Assembly: GCF_020085105.1 (NCBI RefSeq)
Contig: NC_058056.1
Span: forward strand, 14,992,929 to 15,056,928
Reading direction: 5' to 3'
Origin: Siniperca chuatsi
Lineage: Eukaryota; Chordata; Actinopteri; Centrarchiformes; Sinipercidae
Length of the DNA stretch: 64,000 nt
Shown here: in pieces, positions 1 to 10,956 of the stretch
Layout of the letters: each line of letters starts with the position of its first letter
Numbering within the stretch: position 1 is the stretch's first letter
Translations under genes and position numbers: made by a program
The notes under the pieces: generated by a model
What the model was told of the DNA's origin: nothing
What the model saw: only the letters and a program-made list of their open reading frames with translations
Database searches by the model: none

Positions 1-617
1 AAATGTATGCCTATTCAGCAGTTGAGCAACTTCCATATATGTAAATACTGTGAGCTGAAGGCAAAACCCTCAAGCCTGTTAGGGAGTAATCAGTACTCCC
101 AGCAAACTTCATGAAAACAGTACAACATAAAAACAACAGTGATAGCTTATTGGTTAAATGCAAATTTATGAAGAAAAAAAAGTGAGATAATAAGAAGATG
201 TGAACAGTAGCTTTTCGTGTGGCTTTAGAGAGAACAGTTTGCAGAATGCATTACCTTGAGCAGTTTTCCCATATTTTCTTCTTTAATCTCTACTTTGAAA
301 TAGTGTGCTCGTAGATCAAAGACTATACTTCTGATTGCCTCAGCACAGAACGCTCCCTAAATGGACTTATTAGCAATCCCAAGCCTTGAGGTTTTTATTT
401 TATGAAGCCAAATTTTTATTCACCACAGGCAGCAGGATATAACACAAACAGAATTAATTGTAAGCTTTGTTTTACCTTTATGAATTTATACCCCTAAAAT
501 TTAACTCCTACAACAGTTTAACCATTCTGAACATGTCTTACCATCCCAACAAAGTGATGATTCACTGCTGGTCATCTTGTTCCTGTATGTTGAATCCATC
601 TGTTTCTCTCCGTGCAG
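1..617 (+). other. intron of disp2 (left edge of window)
   Basis: No exon or repeat is convincing here. The stretch is AT-rich and ends in a pyrimidine tract and a CAG acceptor at 615-617, directly before the first visible disp2 exon. It is therefore read as intron; the 5' exons of the gene lie before the window. Confidence 0.6.
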
Positions 618-3600
618 GCAAGCGTTTGGCTCAGTTGGTGTTTCGATCAGAAAACTCAGCCAGTCTCTGGAGTCTGAAGGCCATCCACACCATGTGTGAG
701 ATGGAGCAATCCAGGGTTCGCTCTCATTTACTCAGCCCGCCATCTCATGTTTGCTGTTCTGCCTGTTGCTTCTTTCTTCATCTCTCATCTTTAGTCGTCA
801 TCTCCTGTCAAATCTCTTTGTCTAATCTTTCTCTTTAATGTCCTGACCATATCCCACATTTAATGATCTGCTGAAATTAAAAACACTACTTTATGTGCAT
901 GACCTCATCTGAAATTATTTATCATTTTTGTGTATTTGTTTCAAAACTGGGCATGTGTTCAAAACATCTTTCCCTTGTCTGATACAGATTCGTTCCCAGG
1001 CTCAGTTCCAGGACCTGTGCCAGCAGCATGTGAGGGGGGAGGCTGAAGGAACCTCCAGAAGCGGCTGTTGTCCGAGCTGGTCTCTGGGGAATTACTTGGC
1101 TGTCCTCACTAATGCCTCCTGCTGCCTCAGCCTCACCTCACACCAGGTACAGTAGCTTTCTTCTCATTTTGAAAATTACCACGCAAACAAATTACTACAT
1201 AAGTCGTAATTATAAACACAAGATATGTGTGAATACTACATTGCAATAGCCTGTCTTGTACTGACCGTGGAAAAAGTACCAGCTTTTTCTTTTTCTTCAA
1301 CTGTATCTCACAGTTTTCATCAGCAGATGGAGTTTGCTCATAAAAAAAGCTAATATACACTACAGCTAGCAGCTGGTTAGCTCAGCTTAGCACAAAGACT
1401 GTGAACGGGGAAAAAGCTAGCCTGGCTCTGTCCAAAGGTAACAAAATCCACCTACCAGCAACTCTAAAGCTCACTTGTCAACATGTTATATCTAATTAGT
1501 TTAATCCGTTCATAAATCATAGTGTAAAAACGACAATTATGTGTTTAATGAGTGGTTATGTACCAACTATTTATTGGCTGGGAGCAGTGAGTTCCTGGAG
1601 TCTTCACTGGTTGCATGGCAACTGGTCCCATCCAATTAAAAGTCAGGCACGTAACCCCCTTTAAGGAAGCAAATTGTCATTCAGGTGTAGGAGTGGCATC
1701 AGTCTTCTCATCTAACTTTCTGCCAGAAAGCAAATAAGCATATTTGCCAAAATGTCAAACCTTTCCTTTAAGTTGAAGTTGATGATGTAGATTAAAGGAA
1801 AGTAGGAACGAAAGTAGGTCATGTAATTTACAACACTTCATTATAACACAACTTTGGAGTGCACTGAATATCTTTAAGTGTCTGAAGGTTTATTTTATCA
1901 AAGTTTTTCCATTTTCTCACAGGTGTCTGAGTCTCTGAACCTTCTCCGGAAATGTGCTCCATACTATCACGAAGGACAACTAGTGGAAACCTGCGTCGAG
2001 AGACCCAAACATGGCGGCTGTTCCTCTGTCCCGTCTCGCTGTAAACAATCCCGCGTGGTGTTCCAAATCCTGCACTTTCTGGTTGATAAAGACTTCCTTG
2101 GCCCGCAGACTGTTGAATACCAAATCCCTACACTGAAGTACAGCCTTCTGTTTTTACCCGTTGACAAAGGAGAACACATGATGGAGATATACATGAACAG
2201 TCTTGAAGGCAGGGATCTGACGTACAACAACACGACTATCACTGGCATGGACTTTGGCATCAAGCAGACGCTGTTCAAGTATTACCTGGCAAGAGATTCA
2301 GTCTACCCTGTCCTAGCTGTTGTGTCACTTCTTTTCACTATGGCTCTTTATCTCCACTCTCTCTTCATAGTAGCATTATCTGTAATAGCAATCACAGGCT
2401 CCCTCCTGACCTCTTATTTCTTCTACAAAGTAGCATTTCGCCTGACATTCTTCCCCCTGGTCAACCTCTCAGCAGCTCTTATTCTCTTGGGAAGCTGCTC
2501 CAATCAGGTTTTCATCTTCACTGATTTCTGGAATCTGCAGCTATCCCAGAACCCCTCGGCCTCTCTGGAGAAGAGAGTAAACAGTGCTTTGCAGGAAGTC
2601 GGCTATTTGATTTTAGCATCGGGGTTGACCTCCAGTGCAGCATTTTTCTCTGGTTATCTCAGCAGCATCACAGCAATCAGATGTTTCTCTGTTTATCTAG
2701 GAACTTCCTCATTTATCAGCTCAATCTTGGCATTAGTGTGGCTGCCATGCTCTTTCATTCTGCGTGAGCGCTACACAGACGCATCCTCTGCATCTGTAGC
2801 AGTGCAGGGATGGAAACCATGCTGCTCCAAAAACAACGGCGGCTTCTGGGACACAAGCTCACGCAAGAGATGCCTTTTCACTCTTGGGCAGAAGCTGAGA
2901 GAATTAAAAAGAGGTCTCACTGACACTTCCAACTTATTATTTATGAAAATCCTGCCTTGTGGAGTGGTAAAGTTTAGGTACATCTGGGTGTGCTGGTTTG
3001 CAGTGCTTGCTGCTGGGGGTATGTACATGTCCTGCATTGACCCAGGCATGAAGCTGCCCACATTAGACAGCAGGGTCACCCAGCTTTTCCGCTCCAGTCA
3101 CCCATTTGAAAGATACGACGCAGAGTATCGTCACATGTTTATGTTTGAGAGACAGAGGAATGGAGAGGATAAACCTGTTACATTAATGCTTGTTTGGGGT
3201 GTCAAAGCAACTGATAACGGGGATCACTTTAACCCCAAGAGCAATGGCTCTTTGGTTCTTGACCCAGACTTTAACATGAGCCGGCCAGATGTTCAGGTTT
3301 GGTTGAGGGACTTATGTGGACGGGTTCAGAACCAAAGCTTTTATTCCCCTCCATCACCTGAGGATAAAGATGTTATGACAGACAATATCTGTCTTGTGGA
3401 GCAGCTAATACACTGGGTATCTGTCAGACGGTGCTCAGAGAGTGATGACTCCCTCCATTTTTGCTGTAATGAAATCCCTTTCCCCTATCCTCCCAGCGTT
3501 TTTGAGAACTGCCTCAGTATGATGCTGGCGGAGAGGTATGCTGAGGGCCATCTGGCCCACAGTGGAGGCCTGTACTTTGAGCCAGATGGCAGGGTCGCTG

Positions 3601-5249
3601 CCCTCGTGCTGGCATTCAAAACCACATACCTCTACAGCTTCAACTTCAGCAGAACCAGTCTTTACTACAGAGAAATCCTGACATGGTTTAACAGAGAAAT
3701 AACAGGAGCACCACAAGGGCTGGAGAACGGCTGGTTCATCAGTCATCTGTCTCTTTTTGACCTACAACAGGCTTTAAGCTCAGAGACTCTTGCAGTAGCT
3801 GGCTTCTCAGTAGCGCTCACGTTTGCTTTGCTTCTCTTAACCACCTGGAACCTTCCACTGAGCATATATGGGACTGCAGCCGTAGGAGGCAGCGTTTTTG
3901 TCACCGTTGGCCTCCTTGTTCTTCTTGAATGGCAGCTGAGTGGCATAGAGGCTCTGTTTATATCATCAGCAGCAGGGCTGTCTGTTGACTTTATTGCTAA
4001 CTACTGCATATCCTACAGTTTGGCTCCTCATTCAGACAAAATTGGGAAAGTAGCACATGCCACTAAAAGGATGGGATGTCCCGTAGCAATAGTTTCTGGT
4101 GCATTTTTCTCCATGGGGATCATCATGTTGCCTGCCACGGCCTTGCTCTTCAGAAAACTGGGGATTTTCCTGTTTTTGGTGAAATGTGTAGCATGTGGAT
4201 TCGCAACCTTCTTTTTCCAGTCCCTATGCTGCTTTTTTGGACCCCAGAAAAACTGTGGGAAGATCACGCTGCAGTGTTTTTCAGATGACACTGATGGCGC
4301 GCTGTCCTCTTGTTCGGCAGCAGAGCCTGGTTCCTCGCCAGCCTCAGCTGCTAACGGGGCCTTTGGCAGATCTAGAGTGAGGAGGAGTTATGATAAAGAG
4401 GCAGGTGGCTATCTCTACCCCAACCACCAACGTCAGCAGAAACAGACTGGAGCAGGAGGAGGTGGGGGCCGAGGGCCGGAGCAGTATGAGCTGCAGCCAT
4501 TGGCCTATCGACTGAGCGACAGCTTTGAAAACAGCACCTGCACCAGTAAGCTGTCCAACCGGCCCTCTGTGCTCTCTGATGAAATTGAGTACTGTGGGAA
4601 AGATGTGGGCAGGAACAGCGTGGATGGGGACAGTGAGGAGATGTGCAGTCATCAACAAAAGATCTGTCAAGCACCTCCAGCCCTCCAGACCTCATCTCCT
4701 TACAAAGAAAACACCCTGCGGCCTGTAGGCATGGCACAAGAAGACGTAGCTAAGGACAAGAGGCTGTGTAAAACATGCAGAGCTCAGTCTGGTGGGGTGA
4801 AGCACTGGAGCAATACATCCTTCTCCTCATCTTCCAGCATAGAGGAGACCATCATCAGCCACACACTGGAGACCATTGACCAGCCGTCTCTCTGCAAAGA
4901 TGAACAAACCATAGAGGAGAGCCTCCATCACTCCAATACAGGGCACCTCTCCTCCCAGTCTCAGAGCTCCTGCGAGGGTCTGGAAGACTCTAATGAAACA
5001 TGTCTGAGTGACATCGAACCAGGGCCTTCCAACACGCAGCAAAACGAAGGAGAAGAGGTTCAGTTACAACCAGGTCATCTAAACGGGAAGAGAGATACAC
5101 TTCGTCTCTCACTGAAAGAAACGGTTTATGAGACTTGTAATAAGGGCCGCACCAGTCAGACTGAAGAAGTTGTCATCTTACCCAACAGTAAGCCAGACCT
5201 GCCAGACGTCTGGATAAAGAGAGATGGACAGCGGGAGGATACATGTTGA
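618..5249 (+). CDS. disp2: Dispatched homolog 2, RND-family membrane protein, 3' part of gene (three exons)
   Basis: Exons 618-715, 988-1146 and 1923-5249 join in frame to about 1193 residues; the N-terminus is outside the window. Dispatched proteins are 12-pass RND/sterol-sensing-domain transporters. DISP1 exports lipid-modified Hedgehog, while the role of DISP2 is less clear and it is mainly neural. Visible Dispatched signatures are [14 protein letters not shown] (exon 2), the lumenal block ending [11 protein letters not shown], a sterol-sensing-like membrane block (about 2280-2770), [13 protein letters not shown], then [20 protein letters not shown], and a second membrane block with GLSVDF (3975-3992). 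The cytoplasmic tail carries [49 protein letters not shown] and [12 protein letters not shown], which are DISP2 rather than DISP1 features. The TM4 acidic pair GxxxDD is replaced by GSCSNQ (2490-2507). The donor after exon 1 (GTTCGC at 716) is weak. The last exon encodes 1108 residues without a break, as in vertebrate DISP genes. Confidence 0.95.
1352..1790. repeat. foldback/MITE family copy A (degenerate), in disp2 intron
   Basis: Shares the core GGTTAGCTCAGCTTAGCA, then AAAGACTG and AGCTAGCCTGGCTCTGTCC with copies near 23.1, 33.2 and 34.9 kb. It ends in the same TCTCATCTAAC...AGAAAGCAAATAAGC terminal segment at about 1708-1745. Only one arm of the inverted core is recognisable, so it is a decayed or rearranged copy. 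Confidence 0.7.
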
Positions 5250-6791
5250 GCGGAGTTGGAGGAGTCTTCGCAAACACTGTGCATTAATTGGTCTGAATTG
5301 ATGAAAAAAAAAGGAATCACTGAACTTACACAAGCATATAGAAACTCCAAAAGGAGCATACACTGTTTTGTGTAATAGTCAAAGGAAATATAAGCCAACT
5401 GCAAATGTAACATGTGACAGCATGTTTGTCTAATGTTGCTGCTACGGTTGTTACAGTGCATGTTACAAATGAATAAGGTCAGCGCACAAGTGTTTCTTCA
5501 GCCAAAGGTCAAATCAAAGCATGACTTGTTCAACCCGGCATTTTCAGACAGAAGACAATAAAAGATGAAGCTTTCTTTTCAGCCACAACTTTGCACCAAT
5601 GTCACACTAATGTCACACTAAAGTGTGTTGTCAACACAAAAATTATCAAGTGCTGCAGAATTTACTTTGTGCCTGGAACTTTTTAACAGCTGAACAGACT
5701 GTTATAACAACAGCCGCTGGCCTTTCTCCATGCTGGAATTGACCTTAATGAGCCATATAAATTCATGGACTTCTGAATATTAAACGATAAATGTGAGATA
5801 TACAGAGAAAGAGCTGCATTGCGTAGCAAACAACTGTCACTTAATTACAGTCAGTTGGTTTCACACTTTATAGCGATATGTACAGTATGTCCTTTGTGAC
5901 CATGACGTAGAAAACCAGAAACCTACAGTTGGTAATGTGTCATTTGTAGTGCCATGGCTTGTTTGCATTTAGTGTTTCACTGTCAAATTAAAAGTCATGC
6001 TGTTTATTCCAGTGTCAGTGCCGAAAAATGTAATGTTTACTTACTGTACTAAAAGACAAAAAGGGTTTCTAATGCAGATATAACACTGTATGTGGGTTTA
6101 TAGACTATTGGCGAATTAAGGTGCATACTACTCCAGGATCCATGGATGTCCGTGTATGCCTTAGTAGGAGGAAGCTGTAATTTCTATTTCTAAAGCAGTA
6201 GTTGTACATCACATGCCACTGCCTCACCAGGTTACAATTTGTATATAGACCTTGCTGCAGCACTGTTAAGAGAAACTCCCAACAGAATATCTAAGGAACA
6301 GAAAGCCTCCACTACACCCATCCCCCAGCTGAGATGTCACATCAGCTGATTTTATGTCTCAGTAGCATTCAAAAACAGTATTTATGACATAAACAGCATG
6401 TGCCAAATGTCTTTCCACAGGTTGTTTCATATGCTGAAACAACTGAAACTGTGTGTTTTGTGCAAAGGATGTGTCCTTTAAAAAAGTAAAATAAGAGATG
6501 TGTCTATGTACTCATGGTGGTTATGACCTGGACAAGAAGAGACTTGTGTCAAATGTGCCTACGAGCAGCGGTATTTTCAAGCTTTCTCTTTATAAGAAGT
6601 GTTTGCTTTTGACATCTTGACTGTATAATCACAACTCTTCAATGAGCCTTCATTTTAAAATCACTCAGCAGAATAACCTGCCTTAGTGACGAATGAAATT
6701 AATCACAGGCTTTCTATTAACAGAAGATATCAAAAGGTCACCACCACTATTATTTACAGGTGTCAGTGTTGTTAATTTTTCACAAAACTGA
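5250..6791 (+). other. disp2 3' UTR and downstream sequence
   Basis: There is no coding potential after the disp2 stop. A canonical AATAAA at 5557-5562 gives a short 3' UTR of about 330 bases. A second pair of AATAAA signals at 6792-6802 would give a long 3' UTR of about 1.57 kb. No repeat was recognised. Confidence 0.6.
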
Positions 6792-6811
6792 AATAAAATA
6801 AAACATTTATT
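6792..6811. other. two-way polyadenylation signal cluster between disp2 and rpusd2
   Basis: Two overlapping plus-strand AATAAA hexamers (6792-6797, 6797-6802) lie 3 bases before a TTTATT (6806-6811), which is AATAAA on the minus strand. disp2 arrives from the left and rpusd2 from the right, so one 20-base patch may end both transcripts. That rpusd2 uses it (about 400 bases after its stop) is inferred. Confidence 0.55.
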
Positions 6812-7215
6812 TTCCTGCAGACTAGCTTTTAATTCATTTAAAATCTTGGTTGGAGTACCAGACAGCTTACAGGCTTAAAGGATGAAATTAAATTTAAACT
6901 ATATTCTTGAAATTAAAACACTCCTCAAAGTAAAATGAGAATTAATACAATTGTGTTTAAGGCATAAACAGCTTGGAGCCACATATTTCTACATGATCAA
7001 TTCTGGTGGAAACCGCATGCTAAATTTTTTAATTTTGAGGCATTTTATACCACCTTCAGAGAAGTTACTGAAGAATTATCAATAGAAATGCATCACAGCT
7101 AAATCAAAACTGCCTCAGAGCCAAACCTCTTACAGGATTTCTGGTCATACTTTTAAATGTGTGAAAAACATGCATGAAGGCAGAAACCTAAATGTCATCA
7201 GCAGTGTTTATCAGG

Positions 7216-9295
7216 TCAGCTCGAATCATCTTCCACCCAGTCCTCTTTGGCCCAGTCGGGTAAACGTGTGGAATATTCAAAATCAGGTCCTTTGTAGCGT
7301 AAAGCGTGGAGATACATGATGAGTTCCTTCTCTGTGGGATCCGGTCGTACTAGCTTACATTCACTGCACAGGTGGTCTCTAGTCCCTGGAGGAGTTTTGT
7401 GAATCAAGTCAGTGGCTTCTGTTTGATTTCCGTTTGATTTGGATGGTTGAAATTTGAGTGAGGTATCGTTAGTGTTTAGGTCTGTGCAGCCCTGACTCAC
7501 CTTATTCAATGTCTCGCCGCTTGAGCTACAACCTGTCGGCACCTGCGTATCAATCTGTCTGAAAGTCTGAGGGCTTTCTCCACTTTTGTTAGCTTCAGAG
7601 GTGCCATCTAATGCATCTACTTTGTCAGATGTCTTGTTTTTCTCTGCCTCTTGTTCAATAACAATCCCATCATCCGGAATATCCAACAAGTGAAGACTTT
7701 CCTGAGAGCGATGTTCCTCTACCAGAGCCTGCAGCAGCTCCTCATTACTCTTTCCCACCAGTCCCCCCTTCCCCCTGTGAGGACCCCAGGCTGAGGACCC
7801 ATAGATGGGATCATTGAGGATGGGGAAGCCCAGGTACTGGAGGTGAACCCTGATCTGGTGTGTGCGGCCAGTCAGGGGTAAACAACGGACCACGCTGGTT
7901 TTTCCGTTAAAGGTAAGCCTCTGGAAGACTGTTCTGCACTCCTTTCCCTTCGGGTCAACTCGGCAGAGCCCAATTTTAAAGGAAACAACCAGGATGGGCT
8001 CCTCGCAGATCAGCTCACCTTCTGGAAACTCCCCCTCTACTCGGCACACATACTCCTTTTCAAGCTGTTAGGAAGCAGAAATGTAAAGGACATTTTTGAG
8101 AATGATATCATATGGCAAATGCACTCCTGATGCATTACACCAGAGAAATCTTACTTTTTTGTGAAAGCTTAAATCCACCCCATCCTGAAAGTACCTGTCT
8201 GTCTCGCACCAACTGGTCCAGTTTCTTTGAGGTCTCCAGTGTCCTGGCAAACAGCAGCACTCCGGAGGTAAGCCTGTCCAGTCTGTGGACTGTGTGGAGC
8301 TCAGAGATGCCCCGCTCTTTCCCAAGGATGAAAATCACAGTGTTGTGACGGAAACGACCGCAGGGGTGGACTGGGATGGAGGCAGGCTTGTCGACCACAA
8401 GCACTTCACCATCATCCACCAGAACCTCCAGGGGTCTGCCGACTACAGGGGGCTCATGGCGGTGCACTGTGTTCTTCATATGGTCGTTATTCTGAGGACA
8501 GTAAGGGAATGTTAAATAGTAACTTATCACCTCCTGTTGTACTCAATGTGGACACCATCTGAGATCAAAGACCATTCAGCAACAGGTGACTGTTTCAACT
8601 AACATGTTTTTAATCTATCAGATTGCAGTATTAGGATTTGGTTTAGTTACTTCTTTAATGAGAGGAACAGTTGTTAAAACTTCTGCCATGTGACAAATGT
8701 ATTCTGTTCTTACAAGAAAAGCTAGAGACACATTTACAGTAAGGCTGAACTCATCTGAATTTATTAGTCATTAAGCCATGCTTGCATAACGATAAAATCA
8801 TACATATGTACAGGTGACACTGACCCTGAGCACCACAGACAGGTCCTCCACAGGTGTCTCGTTCAGCCGGATGCGACCCTCTTTGGAAGCCCTCTGGTAA
8901 TACTCTATGGACTCTGCTCTGAACTCACTCTTGAATACCTCCAGGAGGCTCTTCCCGATCCACCGACCTTTGCAGTAAGTTTTGAAGTCAAAGTAGTACG
9001 GATACACTTTGCGCAGGCCACCTTCAAAGTAGTAGGAGGTCTCGTCGAAATGCTCCTGGCTGAAGCTGACCCCCGGGTTCCGCTTCTGCGGAGGGGGGAT
9101 GTATCTCTCGCCCGGACGGAGCTTCTTCCCTCCGGCTCCTCTCCTCCTCTTCCCTCGGCCACTTGTCTCGGTTTCGTCCGGCTCGCCGCTTTTCCGTTTG
9201 CCAGTTTCTGTTGCCTCTTTCGTTGTGGTTTCCCCCACTGACACCGGGCTGTTTACCTCCGCCGGTGTTGCAGTGGCGACAGCTGCCTGCTCCAT
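7216..9295 (-). CDS. rpusd2: RNA pseudouridylate synthase domain-containing protein 2
   Basis: Three minus-strand exons, 9295-8825, 8491-8195 and 8064-7216, give 538 residues, close to the roughly 545 of human RPUSD2. It is a RluA-family pseudouridine synthase that isomerises uridine in RNA, including mRNA. Residues 1-70 are low-complexity and basic (GKRRRGAGGKK). Then come VSFSQEHFDETSYYFEGGLRKV and YYFDFKTYCKGRW, conserved in the orthologue, and an S4-like stretch before the catalytic core: VDKPASIPVHPCGRF, then HRLDRLTSGVLLFA with the catalytic Asp at residue 229 (8278-8276), and RPLTGRTHQIRVHLQ-type motif LTGRTHQIRVHLQYLG. A divergent acidic spacer of about 120 residues precedes a conserved tail with CSECKLVRPDP and LHALRYKGPDFEY. 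The start at 9295 is the first ATG after a possible 5'-UTR acceptor (TTTCTTTCTCC...CAGCAG). An upstream in-frame extension lacks orthologue similarity and was not used. Confidence 0.95.
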
Positions 9296-9560
9296 CGTCG
9301 AACTGCTCTGCTGACACCGTGGAGAAAGAAAAAGACTATTCAGAAGAAGATTAACGTTATACAACGAACTAATGTAACGTTGTACTTGACTAATTACACG
9401 CCTATTAACTTCGGTTTGACCTGAGAAGAAAGACAGCAAATTATATTTTCTCAAACTGCTAACCGACACACTCACGTGCATCGCTTTCAAGCTAGAGGTC
9501 CTTTTCTCTAAAGGCGCACAATGATGACGTTAATACGTAGTCCAATCAGTCCAACGTGTA
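9296..9560 (-). promoter_or_regulatory. rpusd2 5' UTR and promoter region
   Basis: CpG content is higher than in the flanking DNA. It contains a CRE-like TGACGT at 9525-9530 and a CCAAT box at 9542-9546, about 230-250 bases before the rpusd2 ATG. The transcription start is not defined by sequence alone. Confidence 0.45.
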
Positions 9561-10956
9561 GTTCAAACCGGCAAACTCTGCAGTTTCTTCTTTGTTTTTC
9601 TTTGTCCTTATGCAAATCACCTCATCACCGGGGCATTATCGCCACCAACTGTTCATACTGTGGTTTTAGTTAGATTTAATTGTAGTAGGTATAAAAAGAT
9701 AATGCCTTAATTATATCCCCCGAGTAATAAACTGATATGCGGCTGAAGTCATAATCCGAATTTGATCCAGGTTTTGAACAGTTTGTCTTTTATGTGAGAA
9801 ATGAGGGTTTAGGTTGTGTCTGTGGAATCCTCTGGAAAAATTATTTAAAAGGTTGATCAATGATTATTCAATTTAACGTGTGTGATATGTTTTGAAAGAT
9901 TGATGAAAAAATGGCAGACCATCTATGGTAGATAATTTATTTATTTATTGTTAGAAGGGGCCAAGTAATGCAAGATATTTCTCTTCAATGCTCCTTTTTG
10001 ATCACAGAATTTGTATTATTTTGGTACATACAAGTAATAATAATAATAATGAGTACATATTTTGTTTTGAAAGTGTGTAATTTAAAAAATAATGATGATG
10101 TTTCCCTCTACAGACAATGATAACATTTTCTTGTGTTTTTTTTAATTAAATGTAGAAAATTATTAAATTTCATGTCTCATACTCTCATTCAAAATATTAA
10201 ACATTCCTTCCCTGTCCCTCCTGTAGCCCTCCTTGACCCCGTTGCATTAATATTCAGTAGAAAAATGAGAACAATAGTATAGAACAAATAGAACAAAAGT
10301 ATTCATTTAGTGGGTTTTATTGATAAATCTTAAAAGTGTACACATATTTAAATATTTGTATAGTTTCAAAAATGTAAGTGCCTTAATTAATACATTTTTG
10401 GCACAATGTCAAACAGGACATATCCTGCACATACAGTATATGAGGCAAGTAAGAATAGGTTCTTACAGAAAAATATATACTACTTTGTTAATTTGCTGAA
10501 TTTTCATTTAAATTCCTTGGCTTGTACTTGGGTTGTCTTTATGTGTTGCTGCATTCAGCATTCCCATGAGATTACACACAAATGTACCATTTATCTGAAT
10601 TTCCCACAAGCATGCAAAAGAGCACATTCTGTAGCTCCTCAAGCTGTTATTGCATTTTTCTCATTGCTGAACTTCACAGACTTACCCATAAATAATATTG
10701 TGAATCACTTTAATCTCAGACAACCTTTCTTTGTCATCCACAATATCCTCATCACTCTCTAACTGACTCCAAGGATTCTGGGAGTAAGGTCATCAGTCCA
10801 GCGGTGGTCGCTCATTCAGTCACTGACTGTTTTAGCACTGTTGGAAGACAATGTGGTCGGGCAAACAGAGCGAGATCCTCCTTGTACGTTGCTAGGTGAC
10901 AACCCAGCGGTGCAGGTGGCCTTTAAGACTGGAGCTCAGTGAAACCATGAGGAGTA
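9561..10956. other. intergenic, AT-rich; downstream region of the methyltransferase gene
   Basis: No gene recognised. It holds short A/T-rich low-complexity runs (for example TTTATTTATTTATTG near 9940, AATAATAATAAT near 10036). A minus-strand polyadenylation signal lies at 10321-10316 (TTTATT on plus) and may serve the PCMT-family gene, about 640 bases after its proposed stop. Confidence 0.5.

Noticed and set aside
8826-9490. N-terminal extension of Rpusd2 upstream of 9295
   Set aside because: The extra residues are unlike orthologues and span a likely 5'-UTR splice acceptor.
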